A program made the translations under genes and the position numbers. Positions 8,842 through 18,402 of a DNA stretch of 64,000 nt are shown in pieces. Source of the stretch: Bacteroidales bacterium UBA5515 (GTDB lineage: Bacteria; Bacteroidota; Bacteroidia; Bacteroidales; P3). How positions within the stretch are numbered: position 1 is the first letter of the stretch; every line of letters begins with the position of its first letter. The notes under the pieces were generated by a model, which was not told the DNA's origin, did not search any database, and saw only the letters and a list, made by a program, of their open reading frames with translations. The stretch is from assembly GCA_002423895.1 (NCBI GenBank), contig DIOL01000011.1, positions 106,499-170,498 of the forward strand, in the 5' to 3' direction.

Positions 8842-10626
8842 ATGGATAAACGTTGGGTGGTAAAGAGAGATGGGGATAGGACTTTAGTTGAGCAGCTTGC
8901 ACGGGATTTGAGAGTAGATTCTACATGTTTGAGAGAGGAAGATTATAGGGCTTATGATATTATTGCAAATCTTCTTGTGCAAAGAGGGATAAATAGTTAT
9001 GAGGAAGCTAAGAAGTTTTTTAGACCTAATTTAAAGGATTTGCATGATCCATTCCTTCTTAAGGATATGGAGGATGCTTTAGATAGAATCATGTTTGCCA
9101 TGAAGGCAAGTGAGAAGATTCTAATTTATGGAGATTATGATGTTGATGGCACTTCTGCCGTTGCTTTAGTATATTCCTATTTAAAACAGTTTTATTCTGA
9201 GGTGGATTTCTACATTCCCGACAGATATATTGAGGGTTATGGCATTTCCTATCAGTCTATTGATTGGGCTTATGAGAATGGTTATAAGTTAGTGATAGCA
9301 TTAGATTGTGGGATTAAGGCTACCCAACAAATTGCTTATGCAAGTGAAAAAGAAATTGATTTTATTATTTGTGACCATCACCTTCCAGCCGATGAGTTAC
9401 CTAAGGCTTGTGCAATCTTAAATCCAAAAGTTAAGGATTCTAATTATCCTTACAAGGAACTTTCAGGTTGTGGCGTTGGATTTAAACTAATTCAAGCAAT
9501 TAATATTAGAAGGAATCAACCTTTTGATAAACTTCTTCCGTATTTAGATCTTGTTGCTATTTCCATTGCTGCTGATGTTGTTCCAATTACGGGAGAAAAT
9601 AGAATTTTAGCTTATTATGGTTTAAAGATCATAAATAGACAACCACGTCCTGGTATTGAAGCTATTCTTAAATTTAGCAATGTTGTTAGAGTTTGTAATG
9701 AAGAGGATAGAAAGCTTTATTTTAATCGTGAGCTAACCATTATTGATTTGGTGTTTTTGATTGGTCCGAGAATTAATGCAGCAGGAAGAATTGAATCTGG
9801 AAGGAATTCAGTTGAGCTTTTAATTTGTGATAAGTTGGAAGATGCTCAAGTTGTAGCTCAAAAGATTAATGAAACCAATGATGAACGAAGAAAATTAGAT
9901 ATTGAAGCTACTCAACAAGCCATTACTATTCTTGAAAACTCTTCTGACCTTTTAAGCAGTAAGGCTAATGTTGTTTTCCAAAAAGATTGGAGCAAGGGAG
10001 TTATTGGAATTGTTGCCTCACGACTTATTGAAAAATATTATAAGCCAACCATTGTTTTCACAAAAAGCAATGGTTTAATTACTGGCTCTGCTCGTTCTGT
10101 TAAGGATTTTGACATATATAATGTAATTGAGTCTTGCTCTCATCTTTTGGAACATTTTGGAGGCCATAAATTTGCTGCAGGGCTTTCCATTAAGGAAGAA
10201 AACCTTAATGAGTTTATTCGTCTTTTTAAAGAAAAAGTGGAGCAGGATATGACAGAAGAGCAATATGTTCCAGAAATTGAAATAGACCAAGAAATCAACC
10301 TAAGTGATATTACTCCAAAGCTATATAGGATAATTAAGCAATTTGCGCCCTTCGGACAAGAAAACAACACTCCAATATTTCTTTCAAAAAGAGTTGTTGA
10401 TACAGGTCAAGTGCGTCCAGTTGGACAAAAGCATTTGAATTTTTCAGCAATTCATTTAGACATTCGTCATCTTCCTTTTGCATGTATAGGCTTTGGACTT
10501 GGCGATTACTACGATAAAATACGTAATGGTGAAATCTTTGACATAGCCTATCAAATTGACGAAAATCAATGGAATGGAAGAACATCAATTCAATTAAACA
10601 TTAAAGATATTAAACTAAATAAATAA
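8842..10626 (+). CDS. recJ: Single-stranded-DNA-specific exonuclease RecJ
   Basis: RecJ is a 5'-3' exonuclease on single-stranded DNA acting in RecF-pathway recombination and base-excision and mismatch repair. The 594-residue product shows the DHH-family motifs: YGDYDVDGTSA near residue 100, ALDCG, CDHHLP, then RINAAGRIESG and the DHHA1 region with SARS and HFGGHKFAAGL. The start is set at the ATG at 8842, because translation from an upstream TTG at 8824 would leave almost no leader after the promoter at 8780-8810. It is followed by ettA after 11 bp, so both are likely co-transcribed. Confidence 0.97.
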   Translation: MDKRWVVKRDGDRTLVEQLARDLRVDSTCLREEDYRAYDIIANLLVQRGINSYEEAKKFFRPNLKDLHDPFLLKDMEDALDRIMFAMKASEKILIYGDYDVDGTSAVALVYSYLKQFYSEVDFYIPDRYIEGYGISYQSIDWAYENGYKLVIALDCGIKATQQIAYASEKEIDFIICDHHLPADELPKACAILNPKVKDSNYPYKELSGCGVGFKLIQAINIRRNQPFDKLLPYLDLVAISIAADVVPITGENRILAYYGLKIINRQPRPGIEAILKFSNVVRVCNEEDRKLYFNRELTIIDLVFLIGPRINAAGRIESGRNSVELLICDKLEDAQVVAQKINETNDERRKLDIEATQQAITILENSSDLLSSKANVVFQKDWSKGVIGIVASRLIEKYYKPTIVFTKSNGLITGSARSVKDFDIYNVIESCSHLLEHFGGHKFAAGLSIKEENLNEFIRLFKEKVEQDMTEEQYVPEIEIDQEINLSDITPKLYRIIKQFAPFGQENNTPIFLSKRVVDTGQVRPVGQKHLNFSAIHLDIRHLPFACIGFGLGDYYDKIRNGEIFDIAYQIDENQWNGRTSIQLNIKDIKLNK

Positions 10627-10637
10627 TAAATTTTTTT

Positions 10638-12320
10638 ATGGCATTAGACGACAAAAAGATAATATTCTCAATGGTAGGAGTGGGCAAAACCTATCCACCA
10701 AGCAAGCAAGTTTTAAAGGATATTTATCTATCATTTTATTATGGAGCAAAGATTGGAATAATTGGTTTAAATGGTTCAGGTAAATCAACTCTCTTGAAGA
10801 TAATAGCTGGTTTAGACCCTTCACATCAAGGAGAAGTGCATTTTTCTCCAGGATATAGTGTTGGATATTTGGAACAAGAGCCTAAGTTAGATGAAAACAA
10901 AACAGTTAAGGAAGTTGTTATGGAAGGCGTTAAGGAAGTAGCCGACATAATAAAAGAATACGATGAAATTAATTTGAAGTTCTCTGAACCAATGAGTGAT
11001 GATGAGATGACCAAGCTAATGGAACGTCAAGGAGAGGTGATGGAACTTATGGAACAACATGATGCTTGGAATCTTGACAACAAACTTGAAAGAGCTATGG
11101 ATGCACTTCGTTGTCCAGATGAAGATGCAATTGTCCGTAATCTTTCAGGAGGAGAAAGAAGAAGAGTTGCACTTTGCAGACTTTTGCTACAAGAACCAGA
11201 CATACTTCTTTTAGATGAACCAACTAACCACCTTGATGCCGAATCAATTGATTGGTTAGAACAACATCTTCATCAATACAAAGGAACAGTTATTGCAGTT
11301 ACCCACGACAGATATTTCTTAGATAATGTTGCAGGATGGATTTTGGAACTTGATAGAGGAGAAGGAATTCCATGGGAAGGCAACTATTCTTCATGGCTTG
11401 ATCAAAAAACCAAGCGAATGGAGATGGAACAAAAAACCGAAAGCAAAAGAAAGAAAACACTTGAAAGAGAGTTGGAATGGGTTAGAATGAGCCCTAAGGC
11501 AAGACATGCTAAAGGGAAAGCTCGTTTAAGTGCCTACGAACAAATGCTTTCACAAGATACAAAAGAAAAAGAAGAACGTTTGGAAATCTTTATTCCAAAT
11601 GGTCCTCGTTTGGGAACAAAGGTTATTGAAGCCAATGGAGTTAGCAAAGCTTTTGGAGACAGACTTCTTTTTGAAAACCTAACATTTTCTCTTCCACCAG
11701 CAGGTATTGTTGGAGTTATTGGACCAAATGGAGCAGGTAAAACAACACTCTTCAGAATGATTATGGGTTTTCAAAAACCAGATAATGGAACATTTGATGT
11801 TGGAGAATCAGTTAAGGTAGGTTATGTTGACCAGCAACACAGCGAAATTGACCCAGAGAAAACAGTTTGGGAAGTTGTTTCTGAAGGGAATGAACAGATT
11901 CAAATGGGAGGAAGACTAATCAACTCAAGAGCTTATGTTTCTCGTTTCAATTTCTCAGGTACAGACCAAAGCAAGAAAACAGGAATACTTTCTGGAGGAG
12001 AAAGAAATCGTTTGCATTTAGCTCTAACACTTAAATCAGAAGCTAATGTTTTGCTACTTGATGAGCCAACCAATGATATTGACATAAACACACTTCGAGC
12101 ACTTGAAGAAGGTTTGGAAAACTTTGCTGGCTGTGCAGTAGTTATTTCCCACGATAGATGGTTCTTAGACAGAATTGCAACACATATTCTTGCCTTTGAA
12201 GGTGATTCTGAAGTGTATTTCTTTGAAGGCTCTTATTCAGAATATGAAGAAAACCGCAAGAAACGTTTAGGAGATATAACACCTAAAAGACCAAGATACA
12301 AAAAACTAATTGCTGATTAA
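10638..12320 (+). CDS. ettA: Energy-dependent translational throttle EttA (ABC-F ATPase)
   Basis: This is an ABC-F protein predicted to bind the ribosomal E site and gate entry into elongation according to energy state. The 560 residues match EttA length. ABC domain 1 has Walker A GLNGSGKST, signature LSGGERRR and Walker B LLLDEPTNHLD. An Arg/Lys-rich linker with KARHAKGKARLSAYE follows. ABC domain 2 has GPNGAGKTT, LSGGERNR and LLLDEPTNDID. There is no transmembrane segment. Its stop codon overlaps the convergent stop of the COG2509 gene in the tetranucleotide TTAA (12317-12320). Confidence 0.95.
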   Translation: MALDDKKIIFSMVGVGKTYPPSKQVLKDIYLSFYYGAKIGIIGLNGSGKSTLLKIIAGLDPSHQGEVHFSPGYSVGYLEQEPKLDENKTVKEVVMEGVKEVADIIKEYDEINLKFSEPMSDDEMTKLMERQGEVMELMEQHDAWNLDNKLERAMDALRCPDEDAIVRNLSGGERRRVALCRLLLQEPDILLLDEPTNHLDAESIDWLEQHLHQYKGTVIAVTHDRYFLDNVAGWILELDRGEGIPWEGNYSSWLDQKTKRMEMEQKTESKRKKTLERELEWVRMSPKARHAKGKARLSAYEQMLSQDTKEKEERLEIFIPNGPRLGTKVIEANGVSKAFGDRLLFENLTFSLPPAGIVGVIGPNGAGKTTLFRMIMGFQKPDNGTFDVGESVKVGYVDQQHSEIDPEKTVWEVVSEGNEQIQMGGRLINSRAYVSRFNFSGTDQSKKTGILSGGERNRLHLALTLKSEANVLLLDEPTNDIDINTLRALEEGLENFAGCAVVISHDRWFLDRIATHILAFEGDSEVYFFEGSYSEYEENRKKRLGDITPKRPRYKKLIAD

Positions 12321-13921
12321 AGATTGCTTTTTTCTGCAATTTTATTAGCAATATTTATTCCATCAATTGCACTTGAAGTTATCCCTCCAGCTAATCCTGC
12401 TCCTTCTCCGCAAGGATAAAGACCAGAGATTTGAATATGTTGGAGGGTTTCCTTATCTCTTGGAATGCGAACAGGAGATGAGGTACGAGATTCTAACCCA
12501 ATTAGATTAGCTTCTTGGGTTATAAAACCTTTCATTTTTCTTCCAAAATCGTTGAAAGCATAATGGAGCGATGAGGAAATAAACTTAGGCAAAACCTTAT
12601 TTAGATTTGTTGGCACAACTCCACATAAATAGGATGTTGGACTTAGGGCTGAGGAAGGCGTGCTTTTGAGAAAATCTGTCAAACGTTGTGATGGTGCTGA
12701 AATGCTATTGTCTGCAGCAACAAACATTTTTCTTTCCAAATCCTCTTGAAGTTTCAAAAGCTTTAATGCTCCAAATTTACCAAAATCCTTTGCATCCTCT
12801 TCATTAACACTTACAACAATCCCTGAATTGGCAAATGGAGAACTTCTTAAAGAATTGGACATTCCATTAACAACCAATTCTCCTTTATTTGTAGATGCTG
12901 GTATTATCATTCCGCCTGGACACATACAGAAAGAGAAAACTCCTCTTCCTTTATTATTATATGCCAAAGTGTAGGATGCTGGAGGAAGCAATTTTGAATA
13001 GTTGGAAGAGTGATATTGAATTTGATTAATCAGTTCTTGAGGATGCTCAATTCTAACTCCCATTGCAAAAGGTTTTGCTTCAAGAGCCCATTTCTTTTCA
13101 TCAAACAAATAGTAAATATCTCTTGCACTGTGTCCTGTTGCAAGAATAAAATCATCTGCTTCAATCTTATCTCCATTTTGAGTAATAACACCCTTAATAA
13201 TATTGTCTTTAAGAATAAAATCAACAACTTTAGTATTGAAATGATAATCTCCACCAAATTCTTCAATTGTTTTGCGAATATTTTTAATTATTGAAGAAAG
13301 CTTATCTGTACCTATATGTGCATGAGCTTCAATTTTAATATCCTTATCTGCTCCATGTTCAATGAAAATATCTAAAACTTCATCAATGTTTCCTCTCTTA
13401 TTGGAACGAGTGTAAAGCTTACCATCAGAAAAAGTTCCTGCACCTCCTTCACCAAAACACCAATTGGATTCTGAATTTATTTCTTTTTGACGAACAATTT
13501 GTGCAACATCTTTTTTCCTTTCACTAACTGGCTTTCCTCTTTCAATAATTATTGGCTTTAATCCTTTTTCAATAAGCTTAAGACTTGCAAACAATCCTGC
13601 AGGACCAGCACCAATAACAATTACTGGTTTAGAGTTGTGAACATCTTTATATTCTCTCTTATAAAGGATTGTTTCATTTTCTGGTAATTGAAAAGATTGC
13701 TCATTAGAGGTTTCCATCTTTTCTTTCTTATCTTGAAGATTAAGACTAAGTTTTACCCTATATGATATTGGTTTCTTTCTTGCATCAATACTCTTTCTAA
13801 TAACTTCACAGCTAAGAATATCAATTAACTTTATACCTGTTTTCTTTGCAATTACTTTCTTTATAACCTCTTGGTTTACCAAATCTTCAGGCAATAGGTT
13901 AATTTCTATTTCTTTTATCAT
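12317..13921 (-). CDS. FAD-dependent dehydrogenase, COG2509 type
   Basis: This is a predicted cytosolic flavoprotein of 534 residues whose substrate is not known. A small N-terminal domain (about residues 1-95) precedes the FAD-binding motif VIGAGPAGLFA and the ERGKPVSERKKDV region. Further family hallmarks are GEGGAGTFSDGKL, a second dinucleotide-type site near FILATGHSARD, and the C-terminal LYPCGEGAGLAGGITSSA. It is the last gene of a minus-strand run from ansA and lies 48 bp after porT. Similar proteins are widespread in anaerobes and are often annotated only as NAD(P)/FAD-dependent oxidoreductases. Confidence 0.88.
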   Translation of the reverse strand: MIKEIEINLLPEDLVNQEVIKKVIAKKTGIKLIDILSCEVIRKSIDARKKPISYRVKLSLNLQDKKEKMETSNEQSFQLPENETILYKREYKDVHNSKPVIVIGAGPAGLFASLKLIEKGLKPIIIERGKPVSERKKDVAQIVRQKEINSESNWCFGEGGAGTFSDGKLYTRSNKRGNIDEVLDIFIEHGADKDIKIEAHAHIGTDKLSSIIKNIRKTIEEFGGDYHFNTKVVDFILKDNIIKGVITQNGDKIEADDFILATGHSARDIYYLFDEKKWALEAKPFAMGVRIEHPQELINQIQYHSSNYSKLLPPASYTLAYNNKGRGVFSFCMCPGGMIIPASTNKGELVVNGMSNSLRSSPFANSGIVVSVNEEDAKDFGKFGALKLLKLQEDLERKMFVAADNSISAPSQRLTDFLKSTPSSALSPTSYLCGVVPTNLNKVLPKFISSSLHYAFNDFGRKMKGFITQEANLIGLESRTSSPVRIPRDKETLQHIQISGLYPCGEGAGLAGGITSSAIDGINIANKIAEKSNL

Positions 13922-13969
13922 CTTTTTTTATTGTTTATAAGGGAAAAATAAGGGAAGTTATTTGAAATA

Positions 13970-14677
13970 CTATTCAAATGTTAGTGTAATGTAGAATATT
14001 CTTGTTTTGTATTTATCAATTATGTTTGAGAATGGTTTTTGAGGTTCTGGAATATGCATATTGTTGACACTAAAAGATGATTTAAGTTCAATTCCAAACT
14101 TAAAGTATTGCAAATAGAAATCAAAACCAGCTCCAAGAGTGTACATCCAATCGGTGTTTTCTACTCTAAGGAGCAAATCTTCTTCTGCAATTTTTTTCTT
14201 TTTTAGTGAAGCCAAATCGTAGGCATGTTTGCCTCCAGCAATAACATAAGGGCGAAAGTCTCTCCAGCGTTTTGATTGAATTTTAAATTCTAATGGAGTT
14301 TCCAGATAAATGGCTTCAATATTAGTTGATTCAGTTTTAAACAAACCTTTATCGTCAACAACATTAAAATTAAACTTTCTTTCTCCAAAACTAATTGTTG
14401 GTGTTAGCCTGAGACGTAAGTATTCAAAAATCTTTAAATCTCCAATAACTCCAACTTGAAATCCATGTTGAGAATCTATATTCATTCCCACAACCTTATC
14501 AGGTTCTGGAAGAGGATCCTTAACTTTAAGCAGAGCTGAGAATTGATTATAGCCTAAGAGAAAACCAAAATGAACTATTTTTTCATCATAGTGTGGCAAG
14601 TTTTGTGGTCGTTGTTGAGCCGTAAGACTTAAAGCAAGGAAAAGCGATAAAATTAATAGTATAATAGGTTTTCTCAT
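13970..14677 (-). CDS. porT: PorT/SprT-like type IX secretion outer membrane protein
   Basis: The 235-residue protein has a signal peptide ending near TAQQ (residue 22) and a beta-strand-rich body ending in aromatic YITLTFE, as in outer membrane barrels. The early segment NLPHYDEKIVHFGFLLGYN resembles the conserved opening of PorT (P. gingivalis) and SprT (gliding flavobacteria), proteins needed for type IX secretion. The window also encodes T9SS type A cargo, which fits. It lies between the iron alcohol dehydrogenase and the COG2509 gene in a probable operon. It could instead be a generic PorT-family barrel, so the T9SS role is a family-level call. Confidence 0.78.
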   Translation of the reverse strand: MRKPIILLILSLFLALSLTAQQRPQNLPHYDEKIVHFGFLLGYNQFSALLKVKDPLPEPDKVVGMNIDSQHGFQVGVIGDLKIFEYLRLRLTPTISFGERKFNFNVVDDKGLFKTESTNIEAIYLETPLEFKIQSKRWRDFRPYVIAGGKHAYDLASLKKKKIAEEDLLLRVENTDWMYTLGAGFDFYLQYFKFGIELKSSFSVNNMHIPEPQKPFSNIIDKYKTRIFYITLTFE

Positions 14678-14689
14678 TACTGTTTTATT

Positions 14690-15847
14690 CTATAATCTGT
14701 CTGAAAGAATCAAACGAACTTTTTCGTAATTAATTGTACCATTTTCACCTAATGACCAATTTCTTTCTTTCATTCTTTGAACAATTGGTTCAATGCAAGT
14801 TTCATTTAATCCAACATGACTCAAACGAGTTGGGATGCGAATTGATTCAAAAAATTCTTCAGTTGCTTTAATTGTTTTTTCAATTCTTTCTTCTTTGCTT
14901 CTTTCCTTAATTCCAAATACTCTTTCTCCAAACTGAATAATCTTTTCTCCTTTTTCGTCTTTCATAACCTTCATGACTCCTGGAAGTACAATTGAAAGAG
15001 TTGTACCATGATCAATATCGTGGAAGGCAGTAAGCTCGTGACCAATCATGTGAGTTGCCCAATCTTGAACAGCACCACAAGCAATCCATCCATTTAATCC
15101 CATTGTTGCAGCCCACATTAAGTTTGCTCTAACTTCATAGTCCATTGGGTCTGAAAAAACTTTTGGAGCTTCTTCAATAAGAGTTATAATTATACTTTCA
15201 GCAAAGCGATCTGAAATTTGATTTCTTACTGGATAGGTTAAATATTGTTCCATAACATGAACAAAGGTATCAGCTATTCCGTTTGCAATTTGTCTTTCAG
15301 GCAAAGTGTAAGTTACTTGAGGATCTAAGATTGAAAACTTAGGGAAACAATGTTCACTATGGAAAGCCAATTTCTCCAATGTTTCTTTCTTTGTGATAAC
15401 TGCTCCATTATTCATTTCTGATGCAGTTGCAGGTAAAGTTAAAACAGTTCCAAAAGGCATTGCTTTGGTTATTTTATTACCTCCTGTAAGAAGAATTTCC
15501 CATTTGTCTTTTCCTTCATAGAAGGTTGCAGCAACAATAAACTTAGTTGCATCAATAACACTTCCTCCTCCTACAGCAAGAACAAAATCAATATTATTTT
15601 CCTTAATGAAATCAACACATTTCAAACATGTTTCGTAGTGAGGGTTGGGTTCAATTGCTCCAAATTCAAACACTTTTCTATTTCCTAAGGCTTGAATAAC
15701 CTGGTCATAAACTCCATTCCTCTTTATGCTTCCTCCTCCATATGTAATTAAAACTCTACTATCTTGAGGAACTAATTTATCTAATTTCTTAATCGTATCC
15801 TTCCCAAAAACTATTTGGGTTGGATTATAAAACATAAAATTCTTCAT
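14690..15847 (-). CDS. Iron-containing alcohol dehydrogenase, BdhA/YqhD type
   Basis: This is a group III NAD(P)H-dependent alcohol or aldehyde dehydrogenase of 385 residues. The N-terminal MKNFMFYNPTQIVFG opening and the nucleotide site GGGSVIDATKF are characteristic of the YqhD/butanol dehydrogenase subgroup. Metal-ligand regions are visible as IADTFVHVMEQ (Asp and His) and THMIGHELTAFHDIDHG (two His). NADPH rather than NADH is likely from the GGGS motif and subgroup. It is probably used for reducing aldehydes or in fermentative redox balance, which is inference. It lies 32 bp after the hldA-type gene. Confidence 0.93.
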   Translation of the reverse strand: MKNFMFYNPTQIVFGKDTIKKLDKLVPQDSRVLITYGGGSIKRNGVYDQVIQALGNRKVFEFGAIEPNPHYETCLKCVDFIKENNIDFVLAVGGGSVIDATKFIVAATFYEGKDKWEILLTGGNKITKAMPFGTVLTLPATASEMNNGAVITKKETLEKLAFHSEHCFPKFSILDPQVTYTLPERQIANGIADTFVHVMEQYLTYPVRNQISDRFAESIIITLIEEAPKVFSDPMDYEVRANLMWAATMGLNGWIACGAVQDWATHMIGHELTAFHDIDHGTTLSIVLPGVMKVMKDEKGEKIIQFGERVFGIKERSKEERIEKTIKATEEFFESIRIPTRLSHVGLNETCIEPIVQRMKERNWSLGENGTINYEKVRLILSDRL

Positions 15848-15879
15848 ACTCTTTTTTTATTTATAATTACGATTATTTC

Positions 15880-16881
15880 CTAAAGTTTATTGCACACTTC
15901 GTTTAAAAGCAATTGTTTGTTGATTGGTACAACACCAACTTGTTCACAAACTAAACCTCCTGCAAGATTAGAAATTTCTGCAACTGTTCTAAATGGTAAA
16001 TCTAAAGCCAAACAAAGAGAAGCAACACTAATAACAGTATCTCCTGCTCCTGAAACATCGGAAATTGACCTGTGGTGTGCAGGAATTATTACCATGTTGT
16101 TTTGTTTTAAGTTGTAGTCAGCAATAAATACTCCATTTTCGCTTAGAGTGATGAATATCATTTGAGATTTTATTCTTTGATGCAAAAGATTTGAAGCATC
16201 AATCAAATTATCCATAGATGGAAGGTCAAACTCAATTTTCAATCCTTCCTTTAATTCCTTAAGATTTGGTTTGAAAAGGGTAACATTTTTATATTCAAGA
16301 AAATTCTTTTTCTTTGGATCAACAGCAGTTGGTATTCCTTTTCTATTTGCAAGCTTCACAATTTCCGAAATAACTTTAGGAGTAATTACTCCCTTGTCAT
16401 AGTCTTGAAATATTATTGAATCTATCTTTGATGTATTAATAATATTGGATATTGAGTCAATAAAATCTTTCTCATCTTTTTCACTTAAAGAAGTTGTAAT
16501 TTCCTGGTCAACTCTTAGCATTTGAACCTTATTACCCAATATTCTTGTTTTAACTGTTGTTTCTCTCTCTCTTGAAAGCAAAATTCCATCTTTAGTGATG
16601 TTTAGTTTTTTCATTAAAGAAAGAATGCTCTTTGCCTTTGGGTCGTGTCCCACAACAGAACAAAGAATTGGGTTAGCTCCCATAGCTTTAATATTTAAGG
16701 CAACATTGGCAGCACCTCCCAAACGGTCTTCTGTTTTAACAATTGTTGCAACTGGAACAGGAGCCTCAGGAGAAATTCTATCAACTCTTCCCCACATGTA
16801 TGAATCAATCATAACATCTCCAATAATCAAGATGTTTAACCCATCAAACCTGTTAAATATTTTCTTGTAGTCCATAATCAA
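15880..16881 (-). CDS. hldA: D-glycero-beta-D-manno-heptose-7-phosphate kinase (RfaE domain I type)
   Basis: This PfkB-family sugar kinase is predicted to phosphorylate heptose 7-phosphate at C1 for ADP-heptose synthesis in the lipopolysaccharide inner core. The N-terminal GDVMIDSYMWGRVDRISPEAPVP is close to RfaE/HldE kinase domains, and GGAANVALN is a PfkB signature 1. The C-terminal VSGAGDTV holds the catalytic aspartate. At 333 residues only the kinase domain is present; the nucleotidyltransferase half of bifunctional HldE is absent, so a separate HldC is needed elsewhere. The start could be the ATG at 16881 or 16875. It follows ansA by 4 bp. Confidence 0.88.
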   Translation of the reverse strand: MIMDYKKIFNRFDGLNILIIGDVMIDSYMWGRVDRISPEAPVPVATIVKTEDRLGGAANVALNIKAMGANPILCSVVGHDPKAKSILSLMKKLNITKDGILLSRERETTVKTRILGNKVQMLRVDQEITTSLSEKDEKDFIDSISNIINTSKIDSIIFQDYDKGVITPKVISEIVKLANRKGIPTAVDPKKKNFLEYKNVTLFKPNLKELKEGLKIEFDLPSMDNLIDASNLLHQRIKSQMIFITLSENGVFIADYNLKQNNMVIIPAHHRSISDVSGAGDTVISVASLCLALDLPFRTVAEISNLAGGLVCEQVGVVPINKQLLLNEVCNKL

Positions 16882-16885
16882 AAAT

Positions 16886-17896
16886 TTAAATTGAAAGTTC
16901 TCCTCTTAAAGGAGAGTTTAGCATTTCAATAATTTGGCTTTTGTCAGTGAAGTTCCCAAGCAGAAACATTAGCTTTGCAATTGCCGATTCAGTTGTTATG
17001 TCGTGCCCACCTATAATTCCAATTTCAGCCAAATGAGCCGATGTTTCGTAATGTCCCATTGCAACAGAGCCAGCCTTACATTGAGTTACGTTATAAATGA
17101 TTATTCCTTTTTCAATTGCTTCTTCCAATGCTTCAATAAACCATTCTTCTGTTGGAGCATTGCCTGAACCATAGGTTTCCAAAACAACTCCTTTTAATCC
17201 TTCCATTGAAAGAATTGTTCTAAAATAACTTTCCTTAATACCAGGGAATAGTTTTATTAGAATTACATTATCATCAAGTTTCTTGTAAGCTTTAAAAGCT
17301 TGGGTTGGCTTTTGAAGAAATAGATGTGGCTTATAAGTTATATTAATTCCCACTTTTGCAAGGGAAGGAAAGTTTCCAGAATAGAATGCTTCAAAATATT
17401 CTGCATTAATTTTGGTTGTGCGATTTCCTCTATATAATCTGTCTTCAAAAAATATACAAACCTCAGGAATAGAAAGATTTTCATTTGATGCAATTTCAAC
17501 AGCTCCAATTATGTTTTCTCTTCCATCTGTTCTAATCATACCCAAAGGTAATTGTGAACCAGTAAGAATAACTGGTTTTGCAAGGTTTTCCAGCATAAAA
17601 CTTAAAGCAGAAGCAGTGTAGCTCATTGTGTCTGTTCCATGCAAAACAATAAAACTATCATATTTATCATAGTTTGTTTCAATAACACTTGCAAGCCCAA
17701 TCCAATAGTCGGGTTTCATATTTGAAGAATCAATAATTGGGTCAAATCTAAATGAGTCCAACTCACAGTTAAACTCTTTCAAAACAGGCAAAGCCTCATA
17801 TATTTTGGACATATCAAAAGGTAGTAAAGCTCCTGTTTTTTTGTCTTTAACCATACCAATTGTACCTCCGGTATAAATAACTAAAATTCTCTTCAT
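16886..17896 (-). CDS. ansA: Type I (cytoplasmic) L-asparaginase
   Basis: The enzyme hydrolyses L-asparagine to aspartate and ammonia. The first catalytic threonine lies in YTGGTIG (residues 8-14) and the second in LHGTDTMSYTA (about 83-93). The GSQLPLG segment and the C-terminal half KGIIIYNVTQC are also typical. The 336 residues lack a signal peptide, which supports the cytoplasmic type I form, not the periplasmic type II form. It begins the minus-strand run ansA-hldA-adh-porT-COG2509, where spacings of 4 to 48 bp suggest one operon. Upstream lies the 22-bp array at 18083. Confidence 0.94.
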   Translation of the reverse strand: MKRILVIYTGGTIGMVKDKKTGALLPFDMSKIYEALPVLKEFNCELDSFRFDPIIDSSNMKPDYWIGLASVIETNYDKYDSFIVLHGTDTMSYTASALSFMLENLAKPVILTGSQLPLGMIRTDGRENIIGAVEIASNENLSIPEVCIFFEDRLYRGNRTTKINAEYFEAFYSGNFPSLAKVGINITYKPHLFLQKPTQAFKAYKKLDDNVILIKLFPGIKESYFRTILSMEGLKGVVLETYGSGNAPTEEWFIEALEEAIEKGIIIYNVTQCKAGSVAMGHYETSAHLAEIGIIGGHDITTESAIAKLMFLLGNFTDKSQIIEMLNSPLRGELSI

Positions 17897-18082
17897 CTAA
17901 AACGTCTTTTTCACGAATAATCTACAAAATTACAAATAATGTTGTAAAAAAGAGATTTGAGCAAAATAAAAAGAGATTAAATCCTCAAGTCTATTTAAAA
18001 TTATGCCATAAAAATTTTATTATACCTTATATCAAGTTATTTTTTCCTTGTTTAGTCGGAATTAAATCAAGTAAAAATTCTC

Positions 18083-18192
18083 TATGGTCGTACTATAACA
18101 TCATTATGGTACGACCATAACTAAGTTATCATACCACCATAACTATTCTATGGTACGACCATAATGATGTTATGGTACGACCTTACGAAATT
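18083..18192. repeat. Periodic intergenic array B (five units at exactly 22 bp, palindromic core)
   Basis: Five 22-bp units start at 18083, 18105, 18127, 18149 and 18171. Units 2 and 4 begin TATGGTACGACCATAA. Units 1, 3 and 5 are variants of the same 14-bp head, an imperfect palindrome (ATGGT-ACG-ACCAT). The remaining 8 bp of each unit vary. The first two and last two units form a 34-bp imperfect inverted repeat (18086-18119 with 18149-18182). The array lies between the divergent ansA and DUF5686 genes. In the rest of the 500-bp gap I see only AT-rich sequence. Confidence 0.9.
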
Positions 18193-18402
18193 TATCCCTT
18201 ATGAAAAATAATTATCTCTTTGTTTTGTAATATTTTATCCTTATTAAATTATTGTAAGTCTTGATTGTTTTTTTGAATAGAAAGAGAAAAGAAATTTTTA
18301 TGCTTTAGAGTTTGGAATGAAATTTGATGTTAGAAGAAAAATAATATTGAATAAATAAATTTTGAAACAACAAATTAACTAATTTTGCTAATAATTATGT
18401 AT

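Noticed and set aside
18083..18192. CRISPR array
   Set aside because: The period is only 22 bp, repeat cores are 11-14 bp with 8-bp tails, and no cas genes are nearby. Real arrays have repeats of about 23-47 bp with spacers of similar size.
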